64,000 nt of DNA from Candidatus Omnitrophota bacterium. GTDB lineage: Bacteria; Hinthialibacterota; Hinthialibacteria; Hinthialibacterales; JAKPRU01. Every line of letters begins with the position of its first letter. Position 1 is the stretch's first letter. Below the pieces are notes generated by a model. The model saw only the letters and a list, made by a program, of their open reading frames with translations, did no database searches and was not told where the DNA came from. The DNA lies in assembly GCA_029570205.1 (NCBI GenBank), contig JAKQSI010000004.1, positions 49,887 to 113,886 of the forward strand. Direction: 5' to 3'. The position numbers were made by a program, and so were the translations under genes. Shown one piece after another: positions 25,428 through 32,880 of this stretch.

Positions 25428-28121
25428 ATGGTCCGGATCACTCAAAACCTGCTCAGTGAGCGTTCCCTGCTGAATCTGCAAAACAATCTCTCCTACATCC
25501 TGAAATTGCAGGAGCGGCTTTCGACGGGTCTGAGCATGAATAATGCTTCAGATAATCCTCTGGATTTCCCGGTTGCGCTGAAGTTACGGTCGGACATCAT
25601 GTCCGGACGTCAGTTTGTCAGCAATGTTGAGTATGCCACAACGGATCTGGAACTGACGGAAACAACCCTGGGCAGTGTGACAGATGTTCTGAAGAAGGCG
25701 CGGGATCTGGCCCTGCAAGGTGCAACCGATTTCAGCCCGGAAGCCAGGGTTGCGGTGGCTTATGAAGTGGGCGAGATACTGAACCAGGTGATCGATCTGG
25801 CCAACACAAACTACAACGGCAAATTCCTTTTTGCGGGATCCCAGACACAAACCAAGCCCTTTGAGTCTGTCGATGGGACCATTCGATACAAGGGAGACGA
25901 TGCCACCCGTCAGACCCTGATCGGAACTCAATCCAAGATAGGAATCAACCTGAACGGAACAGAGACTTACCTTCACACACAAAACCAGATCACCGCTCAA
26001 ATCGCCGTAAATGACCCGGATTCCCCGTTGGCTACTCAGTTGGGTCTGGTTACACCCAATTTCCCGAATATCCCGCCTCTTCCCGATTCTCCGCAGGGAG
26101 CGCAAACCGAGCCTTCCGCCAATCCGGAGAACTACCCCGGCCCAGCGCCGGACAATCTGGCGACGTTCACCATCTATGGCACAGAGATTCATGTAGACCT
26201 TTCCCAGGATTCGTTGCGGGACGTGGTGGAGCGGATCAACGCCACCAGCCCGGATGTGACGGCCTCGATTGATGCCGATAATCGGCTGGTGCTGACCTCG
26301 AACCGGGCCGATGCCATTCAGCTGAAGGACGGCGCCGGCAATCCCGGATTCCCGCCGGAACCGACATTCGGCGTGAACCTGATGAGCGCCCTCGGAATGC
26401 ACCGAAGAATCGAATTCAACCGAAATCTCGATTCGGGATACCCGGCAAGTGATCCGCTGACCGGGCCTCCCGCAACGCGAACCTTTATCACAGTGCAGGA
26501 GGACTCACTGCTCTTTGCGTCGGCCAACACCGGACCACCGCGAGATCCGAGTGTGCCGTTCCCTGACAACCTGGCGCTTTACGACCTGAACGACAATGTC
26601 CTGAGCGAACTGGAAGGGATACGGATCACTCTGGATGATGAAGTCATCGATGTGGATTTAAGAGGACTGACCGTCGGCAGCAATGGCGCAGACGGTGTTA
26701 AGGGCACACAAGATGACATTCAGGGATCCAATATGCAGGATCTTCTGAACCTGGTTAACAACGACCCACGGCTCAACGGCAAAGTGCAGGCTTATATCAA
26801 CCGGGAAGGAACCGGAATCGGAATCACCGCCACCAAATCGACCGATGTTTTCAAAGTGGAGGATATTCGCAAAGTATTCGGGCGGGATCTCACGACAAAA
26901 CTGACCACAGACCCGGTAACCGGCGTTCGTTCCATTACGCGCACCGACCCGATCACCGAGTCAACACGTTTGTCCGACCTTCCAGGCGCCCTGACCGATG
27001 GCGCAGACAGTCTCGGAATTCGCCTGCCGCAGTTTCTCAGCCCGATTCCCCCCAATACCGAGCCGGTCCCCATGGATACGCAGAACCAGGGATTTGTTAC
27101 GGTAATCAATGGGGATCGTCGCGTAACCGTAGACTTGGGCCAGGCTTCGACAGTCGGAGATGTGTTGCGTGTATTCAATGAATCGGGCGCTGGAGTCAAG
27201 GCAACCATCAACGACTTCGGCACGGGGATCAATATCGAATCGGTCCTGGGGAATCCCGGCGATCTGACCATTCTGGACGTGGATCTCTCCACCATGGCGC
27301 GGGATCTTGGCCTGATTTCCTCGCCTCCGCCACGCGATGTCACCGTGAACCTGGCCGCCATCCCTGCCACGGCTGCGAGTGAGGTCAGTACACTCGGCGT
27401 AGTGAACGGAGATTTCAAGTTCTGTGTCGTGGATGCAGCCGGGCAAGTCCTCGATACCTATACGGTCTCTGTCGCCGCCACAGACACTGTTGCGCAGGTT
27501 GTGGCGAAAATCAACGCATTGGACGGCGAGGAAGGTCCCGGGGATGGGTTGTTCACCGCATCGATCATCAATAATCAGATCATTCTGACCTCCAATTACG
27601 ATGGGCATGTATTTCATATCGACCGGGCGGATGACACTTCGGGATTTGTCGCTGCTGTCGGTTTGGATCAACCGACTTTTATCACGGATGCCGAGGTCGA
27701 TACGTTGGGATTGGCCGTTGCAACCAGTACCCAGGACACGGCCTCGGTCATCGGATTATGCGATGAGGGCTGGGTGGATGAAGTAGAAGAAAAGAATGTC
27801 TTTCGAACCCTGTCCAACCTGTACAACGCGCTGCTGCAAGACGATACGGAGGGGATCGAGCAGGCGATCAGCGACATAGATATCGACCTGGACGTTCTGC
27901 TAAATGACCGAACGATCGTGGGAGCGCGTATCAACCGTCTCGACTCCACCAAGTCACGGATTACGGATAGCGAGGTGTTTCTGCGGGAACAGCTGTCCCT
28001 GATCGAGGATGCAGACTTGGCGGACCTGATTACGGAGTTGACAAGCCGCCAGAGTACCCTGGAGGCAGCGCTGTCGGTAAGCGCCAAGGCGCTGCAAATG
28101 ACCCTGTTAGACTTCCTCTGA
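25428..28121 (+). CDS. flgL: flagellar hook-associated protein FlgL (HAP3), greatly enlarged
   Basis: 897 residues against about 300 in enterobacterial FlgL. N-terminal D0/D1 helices: MVRITQNLLSERSLLNLQNN, LSTGLSMNNASDNP, then GKFLFAGSQTQTKPF, typical of FlgL rather than flagellin. The C-terminal helix pair (from ~805) includes GARINRLDSTKSRI and ends ALQMTLLDFL. The middle (~170-780) holds about four flagellin hook-IN-like units starting near 243 (FTIYGTEIHVDL), 394 (IRITLDDEVIDVDL), 555 (VTVINGDRRVTVDL) and 661. HAP3 joins hook to filament, so this one would form an unusually large exposed domain. GAGAGG precedes the ATG. No other flagellar gene is nearby, so it is an orphan locus. A weak 6-bp hairpin with T-run (25330-25349) may end the upstream yjbQ transcript. 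Confidence 0.88.
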   Translation: MVRITQNLLSERSLLNLQNNLSYILKLQERLSTGLSMNNASDNPLDFPVALKLRSDIMSGRQFVSNVEYATTDLELTETTLGSVTDVLKKARDLALQGATDFSPEARVAVAYEVGEILNQVIDLANTNYNGKFLFAGSQTQTKPFESVDGTIRYKGDDATRQTLIGTQSKIGINLNGTETYLHTQNQITAQIAVNDPDSPLATQLGLVTPNFPNIPPLPDSPQGAQTEPSANPENYPGPAPDNLATFTIYGTEIHVDLSQDSLRDVVERINATSPDVTASIDADNRLVLTSNRADAIQLKDGAGNPGFPPEPTFGVNLMSALGMHRRIEFNRNLDSGYPASDPLTGPPATRTFITVQEDSLLFASANTGPPRDPSVPFPDNLALYDLNDNVLSELEGIRITLDDEVIDVDLRGLTVGSNGADGVKGTQDDIQGSNMQDLLNLVNNDPRLNGKVQAYINREGTGIGITATKSTDVFKVEDIRKVFGRDLTTKLTTDPVTGVRSITRTDPITESTRLSDLPGALTDGADSLGIRLPQFLSPIPPNTEPVPMDTQNQGFVTVINGDRRVTVDLGQASTVGDVLRVFNESGAGVKATINDFGTGINIESVLGNPGDLTILDVDLSTMARDLGLISSPPPRDVTVNLAAIPATAASEVSTLGVVNGDFKFCVVDAAGQVLDTYTVSVAATDTVAQVVAKINALDGEEGPGDGLFTASIINNQIILTSNYDGHVFHIDRADDTSGFVAAVGLDQPTFITDAEVDTLGLAVATSTQDTASVIGLCDEGWVDEVEEKNVFRTLSNLYNALLQDDTEGIEQAISDIDIDLDVLLNDRTIVGARINRLDSTKSRITDSEVFLREQLSLIEDADLADLITELTSRQSTLEAALSVSAKALQMTLLDFL

Positions 28122-28140
28122 GAGAGGCGCACGGCGCTTC

Positions 28141-29517
28141 CTAATGCCGGAAACAGCGTTGGCCTGTAAAGACCATGGTTGCGCCATGCTCGTTGCAGGC
28201 TTCCACAACCTGGAAATCGCCTTGAAGCGAATCACCGGGTTGAATGATGGATCGGATCCCTGCGTCCAGGAGGGCATCCGCGCCATCACGGCAGGGAAAG
28301 AAGGCATCGGAAACTCCGGTTGTCCCCTCCAGTCCGGCGCGCTCGGCACGGACTTGCTCGTCAATTTCCTGAAGGATACATTCCGAGCCATTTCCCTGTT
28401 TGATCTCCAGGGCCAGCGCATCGTAAAGCATCCCGAATCGTTTGTGGGCCAGAAGCGCCCGCCGGGATTCATACGCCTTCGCAACCGCCAGCTTCGCCAT
28501 GGACACCCGGTCCTGTCCGCCCGCTCCAATCGAAACCGTCGCCATATCTTTGACGATCAGGACCGAATTGCTGGTCACTCCGGTCTCGATAAGCCAACCG
28601 AACCACATATCCCGCCACTCGGCCTCGGTCGGGGGACGCTGGATGGATGCCGTGCGCCCTGTGCGGACCAGTTTGCCGTCTTTCATCACACGTTCCGGCA
28701 CATCCCTGGGAACAAGACCATGAATGCGGATGTCCTCCCACGAGCGAATCAGCGTTTTTTCTTTGCCGATTGTGGGGATGTAAGACCACTGCGGAATAAC
28801 GCACCCATCACAGAGCGACTTGAATTCAAGGAATCGATGTCCGATCAATTCGTGAACCTTGTCGATATTTTTAATTCGGATGATTCGGAGGTTTTTTCGA
28901 TTTGAGAGAATATCCAAAGCGCCCGGTTCATAGTCGGGCGCACAGACTACCTCAAAATACCGGGCAGCGACAGCCCGTGCCGTATCTCGATCCATCGCCC
29001 GATTGACTACCAGGGTTCCGCCGAAGGGAGCGATGGGGTCCGCCTCCCACGCGCGGGTAAACGCCGTAACAAGATCGCCGGCCAGCGCCGCGCCGCACGG
29101 GTTATTGTGCTTGAGGATGACCACCGCCGGCGTTTCGCGGAAATACTTGATGATGGAAAGCCCGTTATCTATATCGGTCAGATTGGTCTTACTGGGGTGT
29201 TTGCCGGATTGAATGAGTGATTCGCTGTCCATGGAGCCGACCAGATTTCCGGTGCGGATCATTTCCAGGCCGCCGAGCAGAATATGACCGTTGACCGGAC
29301 GATACAACGCGGCTTCCTGGCCGGGATTCTCGCCATAGCGCAGGCCACGATCCACTGTTTTCCCCGCATCGGAATCGAAAATCTTCCAAGTCATTTTCTC
29401 GTAGATCAATTGCCCGCTTCCATCCCCTTCCAATGGCGGTCGTTCCTCGCTGAAAGCGAGTTTCATGTATTTCGGAAAATGGTCGTCCGATATGGTCTGG
29501 TAGTCCTTGAGAGCCAT
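28141..29517 (-). CDS. purH: AICAR transformylase, stand-alone (PurH C-terminal domain only)
   Basis: 458 residues. Catalyses formylation of AICAR to FAICAR with 10-formyl-THF. Motifs: RYGENPGQEAALY, KHNNPCGAA, DPIAPFGGTLV, IGAGGQDRVS, GVSDAFFPCRDG, IQPGDSLQGDFQVVEACNEHGATMVFTGQRCFRH (in segments). The N-terminal IMP cyclohydrolase (MGS-like) domain of bifunctional PurH is entirely missing, so cyclisation to IMP must come from another gene. AGGAGG sits five bases before the second ATG (29517), preferred to 29520. It converges on flgL with only 19 bases between. Confidence 0.93.
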   Translation of the reverse strand: MALKDYQTISDDHFPKYMKLAFSEERPPLEGDGSGQLIYEKMTWKIFDSDAGKTVDRGLRYGENPGQEAALYRPVNGHILLGGLEMIRTGNLVGSMDSESLIQSGKHPSKTNLTDIDNGLSIIKYFRETPAVVILKHNNPCGAALAGDLVTAFTRAWEADPIAPFGGTLVVNRAMDRDTARAVAARYFEVVCAPDYEPGALDILSNRKNLRIIRIKNIDKVHELIGHRFLEFKSLCDGCVIPQWSYIPTIGKEKTLIRSWEDIRIHGLVPRDVPERVMKDGKLVRTGRTASIQRPPTEAEWRDMWFGWLIETGVTSNSVLIVKDMATVSIGAGGQDRVSMAKLAVAKAYESRRALLAHKRFGMLYDALALEIKQGNGSECILQEIDEQVRAERAGLEGTTGVSDAFFPCRDGADALLDAGIRSIIQPGDSLQGDFQVVEACNEHGATMVFTGQRCFRH

Positions 29518-29594
29518 CATGGCCTCCTGAATGGGATGATTTCGAATCAGAATACGTTGTCACGCGGGTTCAGTCCACGTAAGGACGCCGGGGC

Positions 29595-30494
29595 CTATGG
29601 TAGGGCAGGCCTCCGTGCCCGCCAGGCCTCGGGTTGGAATCTCACATGCAGAATGGTTGCCTCCGGCGGGCTGAGAAACCGAAACGGAAGTCTGGGAGTC
29701 ACCCCAAGCCCGGGACTGACAAACAAGATTGTTTCCCCAATCTGTGAGATGCCCATCGCCATCCTTTTTGGAATGGGCGAGCGGGTAACCAGGGCACCCA
29801 GCCACGGTAAACGCAGCTGTCCCCCGTGTGTATGTCCCGAAAGGATCAGCGCCACCTTGCGATCCACCAACTCCCGATACACTCCGGGCGAATGCACCAG
29901 GGCTATCACTGTTTCATCCTGTCCTACATCGGCAAAAGCCTGATCGATATCATCTCTCTCCAGATACGGATCATCAATCCCGACAATGCGGATTGGATAT
30001 CCGCCGCAATCCACCACGAAAGAACTATTGAACAGACACCGGACTCCCAGTTTCTCCAGAGTCTCCCTGGCCCTGGTGATATCTTGCATCCGGTGCGTGG
30101 CATGGGGGAACTTCCCAAAGACCTCCGTCCAGACGTACCGGTAATAATCGTGGTTTCCGAACACGCCAAAGGAACCATATCGTCCGGCAATTCCCGACAG
30201 CGCCTCTTCCAAAAGGGGAGCGTCCCCGGGATCTTCGAGGAAATCGCCGGTATAAAGAACCAGGTCTGCTTCCACATTCCGCAGCGACCGAAGAAATGCC
30301 GTCAACCGTCGGCATCGCGGGACCAGGTGCAGATCGCTGAGATGCAGGATAGTCAGCCGTTCCGGGCCGGGGAAAGGCAATACAATGGACCTTTCGCGAA
30401 GGCGATAGTTCAATCGCTCATACAGCACGGCCCAGAGAACGATGCCGATGGCGAGGATTGTCGGAATCAGCCATACCATCAGGGTGGAGTTCAT
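29595..30494 (-). CDS. membrane-anchored metallophosphoesterase (YkuE-like)
   Basis: 299 residues: an N-terminal transmembrane anchor (8-25) and a calcineurin-like phosphoesterase domain. The five metal-site motifs are complete: SDLH (53-56), TGDF with Gly83-Asp84, GNHD (113-116), a VHSP histidine and GHTHGG. The YkuE-type subgroup acts on lipid-linked or nucleotide phosphates at the membrane; substrate unknown. The final eight residues (RARRPALP) are encoded by a dispersed repeat, so the original C-terminus may have been altered. ATG 30494 is used instead of an adjoining TTG. Confidence 0.9.
   Translation of the reverse strand: MNSTLMVWLIPTILAIGIVLWAVLYERLNYRLRERSIVLPFPGPERLTILHLSDLHLVPRCRRLTAFLRSLRNVEADLVLYTGDFLEDPGDAPLLEEALSGIAGRYGSFGVFGNHDYYRYVWTEVFGKFPHATHRMQDITRARETLEKLGVRCLFNSSFVVDCGGYPIRIVGIDDPYLERDDIDQAFADVGQDETVIALVHSPGVYRELVDRKVALILSGHTHGGQLRLPWLGALVTRSPIPKRMAMGISQIGETILFVSPGLGVTPRLPFRFLSPPEATILHVRFQPEAWRARRPALP
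29598..29622. repeat. dispersed GGGCAGGCCTCCGTGCCC-type repeat
   Basis: Contains GGGCAGGCCTCCGTGCCC, related to the hairpin AGGCACGGAGGCCT in the tandem array at 44118-44411. On the minus strand it encodes the last residues of the metallophosphoesterase (WRARRPALP). Confidence 0.6.
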
Positions 30495-30625
30495 CAACTA
30501 AGCCAATTGAAAATTCATATACTGAAAAAGGAACCTCCAGTGTGAAAGGTTATTCCGTAAGATTCAAGATTGGATCGCAAACGGTTCCCCGTGTTGACAG
30601 GGTTTACACGGCTGGTCATACTAAG

Positions 30626-30696
30626 CCTCACCCCGACCCCCTTTCCAAGTATGGAGAGGGGGAGAAGAGTCGAGTGGCACAGGCTTCCAGCCTGTG
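30626..30696. repeat. two dispersed repeat elements upstream of rseP
   Basis: A CTCACCCCGACCCCC ... GGAGAGGGGGAGAA element (30626-30667) is followed by the hairpin CACAGGCTTCCAGCCTGTG (30678-30696). The hairpin recurs at 37540-37558. The remaining ~295-base gap between the metallophosphoesterase and rseP genes holds no gene. Confidence 0.65.
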
Positions 30697-30792
30697 GTGT
30701 TGTGAGACAACAGACGAATAAGACAGGATTCTGCGGGTATTGAATTGGGAAATGCGGGAGTTTTCAATGCTGTGAGACTCAGGTAAAAAGCT

Positions 30793-32574
30793 GTGACATT
30801 GATAGACATTATTCGATTTCTGATCGTACTGGGCCTGGTGATCATAGTGCATGAATTCGGGCATCTGATCGTGGCCAAGTGGGTGGGCGCGCGTGTGGAA
30901 CGGTTTTCCGTTGGGTTCGGAAGAAAATTGTTTGGGGTGACCTGGCACGACACGGAATACATCGTCTCCCTGCTTCCGCTTGGCGGGTATGTCAAAATCA
31001 GCGGTATGGAACCGGGGGATGAGTTGAAGGGAGAACCGTGGGAGTTCCTGTCCCTTTCAACCTGGCGCCGAACGGCGGTGGTGCTTGCCGGTCCGGTGAT
31101 GAACTTCGTGTTGGCCGTGTTTATTTATTATGTATTGTTCATTGTGCCGGGCGAACCGGTGATTACTACGACCACTATCGGTTTGGTCCGGGATGGCGGA
31201 GTCGGCTGGGAGATCGGGTTACATACCGGAGACCGGATTGTTCAGGTGAACAACACGCCGATCACAAGCTGGAACGATCTTATCTCCACACCGGAGATTT
31301 TCACATCCGGCGATCTGACCATTCAGATCGAACGCGAAGGGAATCGGATAGAAAAACGGCTGTCGCCGCCTCCAGCGATAGGGACTTTGGAATCCCAGTT
31401 TACCGAGGAACAGCTGGCGGAGCGGCTTAACCGGGACGGGCTTCTTGTGCGGACCGTCCAGAAGGACAGTCCGGCAGCGCGGGCCGGAGTTGTTCCGGGA
31501 TGTGTGATTACATCGGTCAACGGCCAGCCCCTGGTGTCGGCCCGCGAACTCGCCAAGCAAATCTCCCAGCACTATATCAAGACCGAAGACGGGGCTTTTG
31601 TTGCGAAACCGCTGCGTCTGACCTGGCTGGACCCCAACGATGTCATTCAGGAAGGCGAGGTGCAGCCGGATTTATTTTTCCCGGCGGACGATGCGGAGCC
31701 GTACCATCCGAAAGCCCGTATCGGCATCATTTTCACACCGGAAGAAACGGTGCAGGACGTGTTTATTCCCTTCCATGCCCGTCTCGATATTGCGCCACGC
31801 CTGGAACCGATTGTTGGAGCAGTAAAAGAAGGCAGCCCTGCGGAGAAAGCCGGAATTGTCGGCGGAAGCCGTGTGATTGACGTCAACGGTGAGCCGCTCA
31901 ATGACTGGAATGTCCTTGTGGAAAAGGTACTCGCCGCTTATACGGTTGAGGGAGAAACGGCACGGGGGATACCGCTCGAACTCACCTGGATTACCCCGAC
32001 ACAGGAAGTGCATACGGCTACGGTCACCCCGGAAGTCAGGGCCGAAACCATCCCCAGCCATCGTGGACTGACAACCGGCGAGAAAGTTTTTGTTGCCCAA
32101 CTCGGCCTGTCCCGTCAGACCGAGCGAATCCATTACGGAGTGATCGGGGCGGCCCCGAAAGCCGTCGAGAAAATGCGGGATGTGTGCAGCATGATGTTCT
32201 ATTTCATTTACAAAGTCATCAAAGGAGAATATTCCAGCAAGAACCTGGGCGGGCCGGTTGCCATTGCGCAGCTCGCTGCCGAGACAGGGCGATGGGGATT
32301 GGAGAAATTTTTCGATTTTATCGCGCTTCTTTCCGCTAATCTCGCCATTCTGAACCTGCTGCCGATCCCTCCTCTGGATGGCGGTCATGTTCTGCTTTAC
32401 CTGGCGCAGGGAGTCCGCAAACGCCCGGTTACTCTCAAACAGATGGAAACGTTCGGAAAGATCGGGGTTATTTTGATTATTCCCCTGATGCTGTATTTTT
32501 TCTTTAACGATTTGGAACGGGTCGGACTGTTTCGATGGATGAAAGATCTTTTGCAGGCCATCTGGCCGGGCTGA
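30793..32574 (+). CDS. rseP: site-2 protease RseP-like, with three PDZ-type segments
   Basis: 593 residues (E. coli RseP 450). Intramembrane zinc protease: HEFGH (His20, Glu21, His24) in the first helix, LPLGGYVKISGMEPGDE, and the second active-site motif NLLPIPPLDGGH near 520-531 with GGPVAIAQL before it. Between the helices are PDZ-like segments near 125-200 (VGWEIGLHTGDRIVQVNN), 222-260 (AARAGVVPGCVITSVNG) and 339-375 (AEKAGIVGGSRVIDVNG), with long insertions. The family cleaves anti-sigma factors or signal peptide remnants in the membrane. The start is GTG. Confidence 0.94.
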   Translation: MTLIDIIRFLIVLGLVIIVHEFGHLIVAKWVGARVERFSVGFGRKLFGVTWHDTEYIVSLLPLGGYVKISGMEPGDELKGEPWEFLSLSTWRRTAVVLAGPVMNFVLAVFIYYVLFIVPGEPVITTTTIGLVRDGGVGWEIGLHTGDRIVQVNNTPITSWNDLISTPEIFTSGDLTIQIEREGNRIEKRLSPPPAIGTLESQFTEEQLAERLNRDGLLVRTVQKDSPAARAGVVPGCVITSVNGQPLVSARELAKQISQHYIKTEDGAFVAKPLRLTWLDPNDVIQEGEVQPDLFFPADDAEPYHPKARIGIIFTPEETVQDVFIPFHARLDIAPRLEPIVGAVKEGSPAEKAGIVGGSRVIDVNGEPLNDWNVLVEKVLAAYTVEGETARGIPLELTWITPTQEVHTATVTPEVRAETIPSHRGLTTGEKVFVAQLGLSRQTERIHYGVIGAAPKAVEKMRDVCSMMFYFIYKVIKGEYSSKNLGGPVAIAQLAAETGRWGLEKFFDFIALLSANLAILNLLPIPPLDGGHVLLYLAQGVRKRPVTLKQMETFGKIGVILIIPLMLYFFFNDLERVGLFRWMKDLLQAIWPG

Positions 32575-32715
32575 TCGGTAACATCTCTGCAGCAGCAGGC
32601 CGGCATCAATGTTGAGGCAACCCGAAGCGTATTCCCGGGAGAGCGAGCCTCCTGAACCTGTCTCCGAAAGATCAAAGCGTCTTCCTCCCGGCAATCGTGT
32701 CAACTTAAGGTTGTC

Positions 32716-32742
32716 GTCATTCCGGCGAAAGCCGGAATCCAG
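32716..32742 (+). repeat. REP-like element, left copy of an inverted pair
   Basis: GTCATTCCGGCGAAAGCCGG followed by AATCCAG. The inverted copy is at 32854-32880, giving a BIME-like pair 111 bases apart downstream of rseP. A third, diverged copy is at 55164-55190. Confidence 0.85.
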
Positions 32743-32853
32743 CGATCGGGGGCAATATCGCGCGTTTAGATCTCCCTGTATGCACTCCGCAGAATACAAG
32801 AAAACCGGCATGATCCGATTACACTACCGTCTCGGGCGGTGTCATCGTTCTTT

Positions 32854-32880
32854 CTGGATTCCGGCTTTCGCCGGAATGAC
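32854..32880 (-). repeat. REP-like element, right copy of an inverted pair
   Basis: Exact reverse complement of the element at 32716-32742. Its GGAATGAC end supplies the only well-placed ATG (32876) of the following large gene. Confidence 0.85.
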
